Of a DNA stretch of 64,000 bases, positions 8,858 to 18,215 are shown piece after piece. Origin of the DNA: Flavobacteriales bacterium UBA952. GTDB lineage: Bacteria; Bacteroidota; Bacteroidia; Flavobacteriales_D; Crocinitomicaceae. The notes under the pieces are model-generated. The model did not search any database. It was not told the origin of the DNA and saw nothing but the letters and a program-made list of their open reading frames with translations. Position 1 is the first letter of the stretch; every line of letters begins with the position of its first letter. The stretch lies in NCBI GenBank assembly GCA_905182495.1, contig CAJJBU010000007.1, positions 1 to 64,000 on the forward strand. Direction: 5' to 3'. Both the position numbers and the translations under genes were made by a program.

Positions 8858-11070
8858 ATGCTTCAAAAAATAATACTTGTTCGAGATTTCTTCCCTTTTG
8901 TGCTTCTAAAAGCACAAATTAAATACAACTTTTTCGGGCTCATGTATTGGGCTTTACTTTTTACGATTCTTTTTGAAATATTCGGTGCGTCATTCGGTGT
9001 TCCCTTCCTGTTTTACTCCCCAGAATATCTAGGAGAGGTTGGCCTATGGTCCTTTGCTTTATTAGGTTTTTCAGTCGGCGGGTTTTCAATGGCATTCAAT
9101 GTCTATAGTTATATTAAACTCGGTCCTAGATTTCCATTTTTAGTTGTTGTATCCACCCCATTTTTCAGATTTTGCATCAATAATTTTTTAATCCCACTTG
9201 CATACATCTTGATCTATCTTATTAAGATGTCGAAATTCCAATTATACGAAGAGTTCGCCTCTACTAGTGATGTGATGATCTACAATGCTTCCTTTATTAT
9301 TGGCTTCTTTTTATTCGTCTTTTTAAGTATTCTCTATTTCTTCCCATTAAGAACGAATAAGGATGCTGATGATACTATTTCAGAATCGAATCCGATATCG
9401 ACAATAACAAGCAAAGGCTTTGGTCAGAAATGGTACAATTATTTTAGAGAGAAAAGAACGCGGCCTATTTACTACCTGGGAAAGAAGTTTAAATTATACA
9501 AAAGTCGAAGTGTTGCACACCTGGACAAAGCTGTTGTAGAAAGCGTATTTTCTAAAACCCGAATTAATGCATTCATTTTTGAAGTCTTAACAATCACAGC
9601 CTTTCTTAGCTTAAGCTTTTTTAGACATCTTAATTGTTTGAGGTCCCTGCTGCGATGAGTATTTTAATGTTGTTGACCATTTTATCAATGGTTATTGGAG
9701 CCTTAAATTCGTGGTTTCACAGATGGACCTATCCTCTTGTTTTTCTTGTGGTCATTGTAATGTCCATTCTTTCTTCAAAAGTCGGTCTCTTTCGTTATAC
9801 GAGCTATGCTTTAGGATTAGATTATTCAAAGAAAAGCATCGTGAATTATAGCCCTGAAAACATTAAAGAAAACCATAAATTATTTGGAGCTCATACCTCA
9901 TCAGATGAGAGAATTATTGAAATCTTAGATAATTGGAAAACAAGAACAGGAGAAGAAAAACCTAAGCTAGTTATCCTCAACACATCGGGAGGAGGATTGC
10001 GAAGTGCTCTTTGGACATTCACTGTGCTTTCCAATGCTGATGAGGCTCTAGACTTTAAACTCAGCAAGCATTTACAAATGATTACAGGTGCATCGGGAGG
10101 CATGGTTGGAGCAGCCTATTTTAGAGAAATAAATCTTCGGAAAAAGTTAAAAACACTGCGTGGAGATAATGCTTTTTTTAAAACGAGATTAAGTAGAGAC
10201 TTACTCAATAGGTTATCGTTTTCAGCCTCGACAAGTGACCTCTTTATGCGATACAAAAAAATAAAATATAACGGGAAATTTTATACACAAGAAAGAGGAA
10301 GTGAATTTGAAACTGAACTCCACCAGAATCTTCAAAATTATTTAGAACATCCTTTGGGCTACTATGAAAAATATGAGAAACAGAGTTTAATTCCTATTAT
10401 GATTTTTAGCCCTACCATCGTAAACGACGGTAGAAGATTGCTCATTTCTTCTCAAAACTTAAGCTTTATGATTGGGGATAACGAAAAAACGACCTTTGAA
10501 AATATTGATTTTCAGTCTTTTTTCAGAAACAATAATCCACAAGGAATTCGTTTTTCCTCCGTGTTAAGAGCCAACGCGACCTTCCCGATGATTATGCCCA
10601 TGATGGGCATGCCTACAAAACCGGAAATTCAATTAATGGATGCCGGTATTAGGGATAATTACGGAGGAAAAGTATCCGTAGACTACTTGTTTTCATTAAG
10701 TGATTGGATTATTAAAAACACCTCTGGTGTTGTTATCGTGGAGATTCGTGACACCAAAAGAATCATGAGTAATGAAGTCTACAAAGAGGTGTCATTGATA
10801 GATAAATTATCTCTTCCGTTCGGGAATTTATTAACCAACTTTACCCGCACCCAAGATTTAGACCAAGAACAATTAATTAAAATGTGTGAAAGCAGCTTTA
10901 AATTCCCTGTTGACAAAATCACGTTTAACCTGAGAGAGGACTTTAATGAAAGAATCTCACTTTCCTGGCACCTCACAAAAAGAGAAAAGCAAAAAATTGA
11001 AGCTGCATTTACAAGTCAGGAAAATCAAATGTCATTAAACAAGCTGAATCAATTGATTTCGAATAAATAA
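8858..11070 (+). pseudogene. Patatin-like phospholipase with N-terminal membrane domain, frameshifted
   Basis: Two frames together encode one patatin-family protein of about 735 residues. Frame 8858-9658 gives an N-terminal domain with about five membrane segments. The next frame continues with FEVPAAMSILML, two more hydrophobic segments, and the patatin domain: oxyanion loop TSGGGLRSALW, nucleophile motif G-A-S-G-G, and the catalytic Asp in L-M-D-A-G. One extra T in the TTT run at 9637-9639 would fuse them as N-C-F-E-V-P-A-A, the continuation expected for this Bacteroidota family. Without it, the first frame ends in an ATGA overlap at 9655-9658, so split translation is a formal alternative. 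Predicted role: lipid acyl hydrolase at the inner membrane. Confidence 0.72.
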
Positions 11071-11072
11071 AA

Positions 11073-11099
11073 AAGGAGGCCGAAGCCTCCTTGATTTTA
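11073..11099 (+). terminator. Intrinsic terminator after the patatin-like gene
   Basis: Perfect 8-bp stem AAGGAGGC/GCCTCCTT with CGAA tetraloop, followed by TGATTTTATT, three bases after the stop codon. Confidence 0.85.
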
Positions 11100-11231
11100 T
11101 TAACCTGTAGCAAAGTTAATTTAAACACATCTTTCTTTAACGGAATAAAATCTAAATGGTTTCATACTTGAATTAACATTTTAGCATTGATAAACTATTT
11201 ATTTACATTCATATCCATTCATTAGCATGAA

Positions 11232-11239
11232 TATATTTG
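11232..11239 (+). promoter_or_regulatory. -7 box TATATTTG placed for a leaderless mRNA
   Basis: TATATTTG ends exactly four bases before the ATG at 11244, so transcription should begin at or next to the start codon. Confidence 0.6.
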
Positions 11240-11243
11240 TTCT

Positions 11244-12128
11244 ATGAGTACGGCGATTCCTTCCATATCAGCTCTTGTCAAATTAATAGACGACCCTGAC
11301 GAAGATATTTTTCTTCACGTCAGGGATGAAATCGTGAAATACGGGAGCAAGGCGATACCCTATCTTGAGAAATCTTGGGAGGAAGACTATTACGGCTTGG
11401 TGTTCCAAAGTAGAATTGAGAATATTATCCATGACATTCAATTTGAGGAAGTAAAAAGTAACCTGGAAGAATGGAGTAATTGTCCAGAAAAGGAGCTTTT
11501 AGAAGGCGCTATTATCGTGGCAAAGTATCAATATCCGGGTTTAGATGAAGAATCAATCAGAAGTTTTATTCAAACCATAAAGCAAGATATTTGGCTAGAA
11601 CTTAATGACCACCTTACTGCTTATGAACAAGTGAAGGTCTTTAATCGCATTTTTTTTAAGTCACATAAATTTCATGGCGACAATAAGAACTATCATTCAC
11701 CTGTCAATTCCTATATCAACACAGTACTTGAAAGTAAAAAAGGAAACCCTTTAAGCCTTTGTTTGATTTATAGTATTATTGCCCAATCATTAGACCTACC
11801 TATTTATGGCGTAAACTTACCCAACCATTTCGTATTGGCTTATATTGATGAAAGAGGGTCTGGAGCCATGATCAATCAAGAAAATGAATTTGGTGTGCTT
11901 TGTTATATCAATGCATTTTCTAATGGTGTAATTTTCAACACAAGTGAAATAAAGCAATTTCTAGATGAATTAAAACTCCCGCACAACCGTGAGTATTTTG
12001 AACCCTGTTCTAATTCAGCTATTATTAAAAGGATGTTAACCAACTTGATTTCTTCTTTCCAGCGTGTCGGGAATTCAGAGAAAGTTGAGGAATTAATACT
12101 TCTTAGAAACATCATACAAGGCAATTAA
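11244..12128 (+). CDS. SirB1-type transglutaminase-like domain protein
   Basis: 294 residues. The N-terminal third is helical and HEAT-like (D-D-P-D-E-D-I-F...G-S-K-A-I-P-Y-L). The middle carries the SirB1/Transglut_core2 pattern: K-K-G-N-P-L-S-L-C-L-I-Y-S-I-I-A-Q-S-L-D-L-P then G-V-N-L-P-N-H-F, with Cys and His in the positions seen across the family. The biochemical role of SirB1 proteins is unsettled; a transglutaminase fold without proven activity is the cautious description. It stands between a terminator and pepT and has its own promoter box at 11232. Confidence 0.8.
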   Translation: MSTAIPSISALVKLIDDPDEDIFLHVRDEIVKYGSKAIPYLEKSWEEDYYGLVFQSRIENIIHDIQFEEVKSNLEEWSNCPEKELLEGAIIVAKYQYPGLDEESIRSFIQTIKQDIWLELNDHLTAYEQVKVFNRIFFKSHKFHGDNKNYHSPVNSYINTVLESKKGNPLSLCLIYSIIAQSLDLPIYGVNLPNHFVLAYIDERGSGAMINQENEFGVLCYINAFSNGVIFNTSEIKQFLDELKLPHNREYFEPCSNSAIIKRMLTNLISSFQRVGNSEKVEELILLRNIIQGN

Positions 12129-12148
12129 TTCCAAAGGATTAGGATTCG

Positions 12149-12156
12149 TATATTTG
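12149..12156 (+). promoter_or_regulatory. -7 box TATATTTG placed for a leaderless pepT mRNA
   Basis: TATATTTG ends four bases before the pepT ATG at 12161. It lies just after the preceding gene's stop, so pepT-holA-rsmE can be transcribed on their own. Confidence 0.6.
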
Positions 12157-12160
12157 GGGC

Positions 12161-13408
12161 ATGAATTACAAACATACCGTAGAAGAGCGATTTATAAAAT
12201 ATGCTAAAATAGATACCACAGCTGACCCCAATTCATCGTCTTTCCCTTCATCAGATAAACAAAAAGACCTCGCTAGAGTTTTGGTTCAAGAACTGGAAGA
12301 AATCGGTGCAAAAGATGTTGAAATGGATAAATGGGGCTATGTCTTCGCTACGATACCATCAAATTCTTCAAAGTCAAACATTCCTAAAATATGCTTCTGT
12401 TCACATATGGACACAGCGCCCGATTGCAGCGGAACCAACGTGAAACCAATTATTCATAGAAAATACAAAGGCAATCCCATAATCCTTCCTGACGATGAAA
12501 CACAAATTTTAAGCGTCGATAAGCATCCTTATTTAAAAGGAAAAATAGGTGATGATATTATAACAGCCAGCGGTGAAACACTTTTAGGCGCTGATGACAA
12601 AGCTGGTATAGCCATCATTATGGATTTTGCAAAATATATACTTGAGCATCCGGAAGTAAAGCATGGTGACATCCGAATTCTATTCACGCCTGATGAAGAA
12701 ATAGGTAAAGGGGTAGACCATTTAGATATGGATAAACTAAATGCTGATTTTGGGTATACTTTAGATGGCGGGCCAGAGGGCTATATCGAAGATGAATCTT
12801 TTTCCGCAGATGCTTTAAAGGTTCGCATTCAGGGACTCAGTGCACATCCGGGATATGCCAAAAACAAAATGGTCAATGCCATTAAAATGGCATCCTTACT
12901 TATTAATTCTCTACCAAAAGATAGATTAACTCCAGAAACGACCGAGCACCGAGAAGGGTTTATTCATCCCTTATCTATTGAGGGAGGGTTAGAAAGTGCT
13001 ACTGTAGAATTCATTATACGCGACCATGATACTTCAAAACTGTCTACCTATGAGGATCTTATTGCAAGTACTATGAAATCGATTGCTGAAGACCATCCTG
13101 GCATCGAATATAACATTGAAATCTCTGAGCAATACCGAAACATGAAAGAAATACTCGTGAAGTTTCCTCAAGTTTGCCAATATGCAGGTGACGCAATGCG
13201 AAATGCGGGTATTCAACCTGTTTTCGATCTCATCCGAGGAGGTACGGATGGTTCAAGAATGTCATTCATGGGTATGCCATGTCCAAATATATTTACAGGA
13301 GAAATGGCTATTCATTCAAGACAAGAATATGTAGTAGTTCAGGACATGGAAAAATCCGTGCGCACATTAATTGAATTGATACAAATATGGGAGCAGAATC
13401 ATGAATGA
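12161..13408 (+). CDS. pepT: Peptidase T (tripeptide aminopeptidase)
   Basis: 415 residues, an M20B zinc aminopeptidase that removes the N-terminal residue from tripeptides in the cytoplasm. Two-metal-site motifs are visible in order: C-S-H-M-D-T-A-P (His and catalytic Asp), G-A-D-D-K-A-G (bridging Asp), T-P-D-E-E-I-G (general base Glu and ligand Glu), T-L-D-G-G-P-E-G, and the C-terminal RGGTDGSRMSFMG...TGEMAIHS. Length matches E. coli PepT (408). Its last eight bases overlap holA. Confidence 0.95.
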   Translation: MNYKHTVEERFIKYAKIDTTADPNSSSFPSSDKQKDLARVLVQELEEIGAKDVEMDKWGYVFATIPSNSSKSNIPKICFCSHMDTAPDCSGTNVKPIIHRKYKGNPIILPDDETQILSVDKHPYLKGKIGDDIITASGETLLGADDKAGIAIIMDFAKYILEHPEVKHGDIRILFTPDEEIGKGVDHLDMDKLNADFGYTLDGGPEGYIEDESFSADALKVRIQGLSAHPGYAKNKMVNAIKMASLLINSLPKDRLTPETTEHREGFIHPLSIEGGLESATVEFIIRDHDTSKLSTYEDLIASTMKSIAEDHPGIEYNIEISEQYRNMKEILVKFPQVCQYAGDAMRNAGIQPVFDLIRGGTDGSRMSFMGMPCPNIFTGEMAIHSRQEYVVVQDMEKSVRTLIELIQIWEQNHE

Positions 13409-14402
13409 AAAACTGATCATTAAAGAAATTGAAAATAGGGTCTTTCAACCTGTTTATTTTCTTCATGGAGAAGAACCTTACTTTATTGACCTTATATCTG
13501 ACGCCCTCATAAAAAGTGTACTACCCGATCACGAAAAAGGATTTAATCAAAGTATTCTGTATGGGAAGAATACGGACTTAATGGTTCTCCTGAACGAAAT
13601 AAAGTCTTTCCCTATGGGGAGTGAAAAGAGACTTGTCGTATTAAAAGAGGCTCAAGATTTCAAGAAAATAGAAGAACTCTGCTCCTACTTCACAAATCCA
13701 AATCCAACGACGATTTTTGTAATTTGCTTCAAGTATAAAAAATACGACTCAAGAAAAAAATCATTAAAGCTAATTGCTAAAAATGGGTTTGTTTTTTTAT
13801 CTGAAAAGGTGAAAGAATATCAGCTAAACGAATGGATAGAGCGTTACGTTTCAAGCCAAGGGTATGTTCTTAATTCTAAGGCCACGATGCTTTTGAATGA
13901 ATTTTTAGGGAATGACCTAGGTCGTATAGTTAAGGAAATAGAAAAGTTAGGTGTGATCTATGCGAAGGGAACTCAAATTACGGAGAAGCACATTGAGGAA
14001 AATATTGGCCTTTCAAAAGACTATAATCTATTTGAACTCACCAACGCCGTTGCGGCTCAAGATATTTCTAAAGCTTATAGAATCATTCATTATTTTGAAA
14101 GAAACCCAAAGGCCGTTCATCTTACACAGGTGACCTCCTCATTATTTACTTTTTTTTCAAATGTTTTAAAAATTCATTTTCTAAAATTTACTGCGAGGGA
14201 GGCGATAGCCAAAGAGCTTCGGGTTCATCCCTTTGTCGCCGGTGAGTTAAGTAAAGCAAAATCGAAATTTAGCCCAAAAAAAATTGCATCTAATATGGAA
14301 ATCCTCCAGGAATATGATTTGAAATCAAAGGGATATGGCAATACAAGTTCAAGCCAAGCAGATTTAATGAAGGAATTGATTTTCAAATTATTGAATCCAT
14401 GA
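13401..14402 (+). CDS. holA: DNA polymerase III delta subunit
   Basis: 333 residues, the clamp-loader delta subunit that opens the sliding clamp. It matches the HolA layout: an N-terminal AAA-like domain beginning P-V-Y-F-L-H-G-E-E-P-Y-F-I-D (the degenerate P-loop region typical of delta), a helical lid, and a C-terminal collar domain with L-F-E-L-T-N-A-V-A and the H-P-F-V-A-G-E-L segment. It overlaps pepT by eight bases and rsmE by four (ATGA), so the three are translationally coupled. Confidence 0.9.
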   Translation: MNEKLIIKEIENRVFQPVYFLHGEEPYFIDLISDALIKSVLPDHEKGFNQSILYGKNTDLMVLLNEIKSFPMGSEKRLVVLKEAQDFKKIEELCSYFTNPNPTTIFVICFKYKKYDSRKKSLKLIAKNGFVFLSEKVKEYQLNEWIERYVSSQGYVLNSKATMLLNEFLGNDLGRIVKEIEKLGVIYAKGTQITEKHIEENIGLSKDYNLFELTNAVAAQDISKAYRIIHYFERNPKAVHLTQVTSSLFTFFSNVLKIHFLKFTAREAIAKELRVHPFVAGELSKAKSKFSPKKIASNMEILQEYDLKSKGYGNTSSSQADLMKELIFKLLNP

Positions 14403-15079
14403 TTTTTTATGCGCCAACATGTTCATTAAACGATCAGGAATGCACCCTCTCGGAAATTGAATCGAAGCATTGTATCAAAGTATTACGCCAACAAATCGGC
14501 TCTATAATTGAATTGGTAAACGGAAACGGAGGGCGATTCACTTGTAAAATAATTGATGACCATTTTAAGAAGTGTAAAGTTCAGATTATTAAAAAAGACC
14601 AATTTCCGAAAAGAGAAAAACAGTTACACATTGCTATGGCTATTCCAAAAAGCAGTGAGCGCTTAGAATGGTTTTTAGAGAAAGCAACTGAACTCGGCTT
14701 AACAAAATTATCTTTATTGAATTGTGCAAATAGTGAACGTAGAACTGCCAATGAAAAAAGACTTGAAAAGATTGCCGTATCGGCTCTGAAACAGTCAAAA
14801 AGGTATTACCTACCCCAAATAATCTCACCTGTCAGTTACATCGAATTCATACAGAATCACCCAAAAGGATATATCGCTCATTGTTACGATTCTGAAAAAA
14901 TGCATGCGAAAAACATAAGTGTACTGGAGCCCATATTAATAGGTCCTGAAGGCGATTTTTCTGAACTTGAAGTAGCCGAGGCTATAAAAAAAGGGTACAT
15001 CAGTATCGACTTAAGTAAGAACCGACTTAGAACAGAAACCGCAGCCTTGACAGGGGTATTTTATTTAAGTGACCTATAG
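14399..15079 (+). CDS. rsmE: 16S rRNA m3U1498 methyltransferase
   Basis: 226 residues of the RsmE/SPOUT family, which methylates N3 of U1498 in 16S rRNA. Visible: the N-terminal PUA-like domain with the K-H-C-I-K-V-L-R-Q segment, K-A-T-E-L-G-L-T-K-L, S-E-R-R, then the SAM-binding knot I-G-P-E-G-D-F-S-E-L-E and L-S-K-N-R-L-R-T-E-T-A. Its start overlaps the holA stop (ATGA). The 3' end overlaps convergent folA by 19 bases. Confidence 0.94.
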   Translation: MIFYAPTCSLNDQECTLSEIESKHCIKVLRQQIGSIIELVNGNGGRFTCKIIDDHFKKCKVQIIKKDQFPKREKQLHIAMAIPKSSERLEWFLEKATELGLTKLSLLNCANSERRTANEKRLEKIAVSALKQSKRYYLPQIISPVSYIEFIQNHPKGYIAHCYDSEKMHAKNISVLEPILIGPEGDFSELEVAEAIKKGYISIDLSKNRLRTETAALTGVFYLSDL

Positions 15080-15570
15080 CGGAAAATCTCAAAACCATGC
15101 TTATGTTTATCGTCAACTCCATGGCTAAAGACAGATTCTTTTGACCAGCGATTTTCATCAAATTCAGGGAAAAAGGTGTCCGCATCATAGTCTCCATCAA
15201 TATAAGTGATTAACATTTCATCTACGAGCTCTTGATCGAGTGCCAATTTATAAATTTCACCTCCACCAATAATAAAAACTACTTTATCGCTTTGATTCTC
15301 GTAGGCATTCAAGGCATCACTCAAAGAATTAAAGACACGGCATCCATTTGCTGTAAAACTAGCATTCCGAGTAAGGATAACATTTTCTCGATTGGGAAGA
15401 GGGCGGTACTTTTCTGGAATAGAATCATAATTCTTACGACCCATCACAACAATTTGATTTTCCGTTGAGGTCTTAAAAAAATTCATGTCCTTAGGCAAAT
15501 GCCACATGAGGTCATTGTTCTTGCCAATACCACGGCTACGGTCCATTGCGACGATTAAAGAAACCTTCAT
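15061..15570 (-). CDS. folA: Dihydrofolate reductase
   Basis: 169 residues. NADPH-dependent reduction of dihydrofolate, coupled to the neighbouring thymidylate synthase. Signatures: the N-terminal strand and Met20-loop region V-A-M-D-R-S-R-G-I-G-K-N-N-D-L-M-W-H-L-P, M-G-R-K-N-Y-D-S-I, and I-I-G-G-G-E-I-Y. Its ATG shares one base with the thyA stop (TAATG), so thyA-folA is a coupled unit. Convergent with rsmE. Confidence 0.96.
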   Translation of the reverse strand: MKVSLIVAMDRSRGIGKNNDLMWHLPKDMNFFKTSTENQIVVMGRKNYDSIPEKYRPLPNRENVILTRNASFTANGCRVFNSLSDALNAYENQSDKVVFIIGGGEIYKLALDQELVDEMLITYIDGDYDADTFFPEFDENRWSKESVFSHGVDDKHKHGFEIFRYRSLK

Positions 15571-16364
15571 TATATGGCTACTGCCGCTTTAATATGTGGA
15601 TGTGGATCATAATTGAGTAATTCAAAATCCTCGAACTTAAAATCAAACAGGTCTTTCACATCAGGATTTATTTTCAGGGTTGGAAGCTCACGGAAATCTC
15701 TCTGTAATTGCAGTCTTGCTTGATCCAAATGATTCGAATAAAGATGCGCATCACCTAGGGTGTGAACAAAATCACCTAACTCTAAATCACATACTTGGGC
15801 AACCATCATCGTTAAAAGGGCATAGGATGCAATATTAAACGGTACACCTAAAAAGGTGTCAGCACTTCGCTGATAGAGCTGACAACTCAGCTTGTTATCA
15901 GCTACATAAAACTGAAAAAAGGCATGACAAGGCGGTAAAGCCATCCCTGGAATTTCAGCAACATTCCAAGCCGAAACGATAATTCTTCGAGAATCGGGTG
16001 TATCCTTAATTTGTTGAATAATCTGCTTTATTTGGTCTATTTTTTCTCCATTACGCGCCGGCCAGCTTCTCCACTGTGAACCGTAAACGGGACCTAAATC
16101 TCCATTCTCATCGGCCCATTCATCCCAAATAGACACCTTGTTTTCTTTTAAATACTTAATGTTCGTGTCTCCTTTTAAAAACCAAAGTAATTCATGAATA
16201 ATAGAACGTAAATGCAGCTTTTTTGTGGTTAAACATGGGAAACCTTCATTTAAATCATAACGCATTTGATAACCAAAAACAGAAATTGTCCCTGTACCCG
16301 TGCGGTCTTCTTTTGTCACGCCCTTCTCAAGAATGTGCTTAAGCAAATCATGGTATTGTCTCAT
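15570..16364 (-). CDS. thyA: Thymidylate synthase
   Basis: 264 residues, the usual ThyA size. It converts dUMP to dTMP using methylenetetrahydrofolate. The catalytic cysteine lies in [11 protein letters not shown], followed by the phosphate-binding Q-R-S-A-D, then V-P-F-N-I-A-S-Y and H-L-Y-S-N-H. N-terminal R-T-G-T-G binds phosphate. It leads the thyA-folA pair; a -7 box ends four bases upstream of the ATG. Confidence 0.98.
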   Translation of the reverse strand: MRQYHDLLKHILEKGVTKEDRTGTGTISVFGYQMRYDLNEGFPCLTTKKLHLRSIIHELLWFLKGDTNIKYLKENKVSIWDEWADENGDLGPVYGSQWRSWPARNGEKIDQIKQIIQQIKDTPDSRRIIVSAWNVAEIPGMALPPCHAFFQFYVADNKLSCQLYQRSADTFLGVPFNIASYALLTMMVAQVCDLELGDFVHTLGDAHLYSNHLDQARLQLQRDFRELPTLKINPDVKDLFDFKFEDFELLNYDPHPHIKAAVAI

Positions 16365-16368
16365 ACCT

Positions 16369-16376
16369 CAAAAGTA
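16369..16376 (-). promoter_or_regulatory. -7 box TACTTTTG placed for a leaderless thyA mRNA
   Basis: On the minus strand TACTTTTG, then AGGT, then the thyA ATG. The four-base gap matches the other leaderless candidates in the window. Confidence 0.6.
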
Positions 16377-16469
16377 AAATTTATAACGGCAAAATAAACA
16401 AGGATAGCCATGATTTTTTAACAAGTTAATAACTATCGAATGACAAAGAAATATGTTAATTTTAGTTTC

Positions 16470-16859
16470 ATGAAAACCCCATTAATCTTTCTTTTATTAT
16501 TTCTTTCGGTTTCGATTTCAGCTCAAATTAAAAAAAAGGATTTGGGAACATATACTGGGATCATTGAGGCTTACAAGCTCAATAATGGCGTAAAACTCAT
16601 CATGGTCAAACAAAGCGATGTCCGAGTTTCTATAGACAAAACCATCTTAACTTTACAAATTGGTCAACAAGAATATAAATCCGAGTATGAAGTAAGTAAA
16701 GAATCTAAAAGGGTATATAGGATCACCTCAAATCTCGAATATTCAGATATTCAAGAATCATTTGTGCTATACGGGAAAGAAAAAAAGCTGCTTCGAAAAG
16801 GGATTTTCCCGCAACCTGATTCAAAATTAGTGAAACAATCTAAACAGGAAGTTTTATAG
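16470..16859 (+). CDS. Small secreted protein of unknown function
   Basis: About 129 residues from the ATG at 16470. It begins with a clear signal peptide, MKTPLIFLLLFLSVSISAQ, and the mature part is short, lysine-rich and strand-forming. I do not recognise a family. An upstream ATG at 16440 would add ten polar residues before the signal peptide and is less likely; a TAATTTTA box also lies just before 16470. The last 20 bases overlap the convergent histidine kinase gene. Confidence 0.6.
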   Translation: MKTPLIFLLLFLSVSISAQIKKKDLGTYTGIIEAYKLNNGVKLIMVKQSDVRVSIDKTILTLQIGQQEYKSEYEVSKESKRVYRITSNLEYSDIQESFVLYGKEKKLLRKGIFPQPDSKLVKQSKQEVL

Positions 16860-18174
16860 TAAAAGTAGTTCCCTCGCCAGGAATACTCTTAAGAGAAATC
16901 TTGCCTTTGTGTGCCTCAATAATCATTTTTACATAATAAAGACCTAGACCAAATCCTTTTACGTTATGTACATTACCGGTAGGCACTCGATAAAACTTTT
17001 CAAATATAGACTTTTGATGCTCTTTACTGATGCCCAACCCTTTATCTGAAAATTCGATAAGCATAACTGAAGAAATTATAGAAGTAGTTATTGAAATCTG
17101 AATAGGTCCTTCACTATATTTTACCGCATTATCAGATAAATTGTGTAGTACATTTGTAATGTGAACGGGGTCCGCCAATAGAACATGAGACTCTGTTGTT
17201 AAATCCAAATCAATACGGCTACTTTTATCCATTTGAAAAACCTCAAAATTGTCTTTTAGCTGTAGAATCAGCTCTCTTAAATCAAAAGGTTCTTTGTTTA
17301 AAATCAATTCATTCTTATCTAACTTAGCCACATTCAAAACACGCTCTACTTGCTGCTCTAGACGTTTATTTTCATCAAAAATAATTCCAGCGTATTTTCT
17401 TATTTGACCCTGGCTAGAATCCGCAATTTGTAATAACATTTCAGAGGACAAGCTTATGGTTGAAATCGGAGTTTTAAGCTCATGGGTCATATTATTAATA
17501 AAATCATTTTTAACCTCTGAAACCTTTTTTTGACGAAAAATAATCACCAAACTATAAAGAAAGAAAAACGTCACTAGCAAAACAATAATCCCAATATATA
17601 TCCAAGGTGAAATAAACTGCACAGGTGCAATTGGCTTGGCGGCAACATTAGGGAAAAACACTGTGAAATAATGCCCATCATTTTTGATGGTTACATTCAC
17701 AGAGGTGACCCCTTCCTGATCTAATGAATCAGGCTCGTATAAAGAGGTTTTAGAAAATCTAATTAAATTACCATATACAATAGAGTCTGTAAAACAGTCA
17801 TAAATACCATATACAAAATCTTGGTTGATATTTTGGGCATAGAACGACTTCTTTAATAGAGTTTCAAGGTAAAAGGGTTGTAGTTCCTCATTAATATCTA
17901 CCATGAACCTATTGGATCGAATTTGTTTCACTGCACCATATAATTCTGTGCTATCAGCTAAGTTGGTATTGATCTGCTCTAAAACATTTCGCAAAGCGAC
18001 ATGACTCTGCTCAGAAAACTCTTTGATATTAAGACTATCCTCTTTCTTTTGGATAGCAATATTGGTACTCTGAAGTTCCATGGTTTTTCGCACCCAAACC
18101 AATTGTACAACAAGAATACTTGCAATGGATAAAACACCAAAAAGAACTAACGTATTAAGAGAATAACGACCCAT
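16840..18174 (-). CDS. Membrane sensor histidine kinase
   Basis: 444 residues. One membrane helix at about 9-28, a periplasmic sensor region of about 160 residues without a named domain, a second helix at about 190-213, then HisKA with phospho-acceptor His231 in N-N-M-T-H-E-L-K-T-P, and HATPase_c with N box H-N-L-S-D-N-A-V-K-Y, D-K-G-L-G-I-S and G-F-G-L-G-L-Y-Y-V-K. No response regulator is adjacent. The architecture resembles RprX of Bacteroides, and the OmpR-type regulator at 33112-33801 resembles RprY, so they may be partners encoded apart; that pairing is inference. Confidence 0.9.
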   Translation of the reverse strand: MGRYSLNTLVLFGVLSIASILVVQLVWVRKTMELQSTNIAIQKKEDSLNIKEFSEQSHVALRNVLEQINTNLADSTELYGAVKQIRSNRFMVDINEELQPFYLETLLKKSFYAQNINQDFVYGIYDCFTDSIVYGNLIRFSKTSLYEPDSLDQEGVTSVNVTIKNDGHYFTVFFPNVAAKPIAPVQFISPWIYIGIIVLLVTFFFLYSLVIIFRQKKVSEVKNDFINNMTHELKTPISTISLSSEMLLQIADSSQGQIRKYAGIIFDENKRLEQQVERVLNVAKLDKNELILNKEPFDLRELILQLKDNFEVFQMDKSSRIDLDLTTESHVLLADPVHITNVLHNLSDNAVKYSEGPIQISITTSIISSVMLIEFSDKGLGISKEHQKSIFEKFYRVPTGNVHNVKGFGLGLYYVKMIIEAHKGKISLKSIPGEGTTFTIKLPV

Positions 18175-18215
18175 AGGTGTTTGTCTTATTCGATAAATAT
18201 ATGAAATTCATAGCT

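Noticed and set aside
9617..9623. Programmed -1 frameshift at the TTTTTTA run in the patatin gene
   Set aside because: After slipping there the new frame meets stops at 9622 and 9631 before reaching the patatin part.
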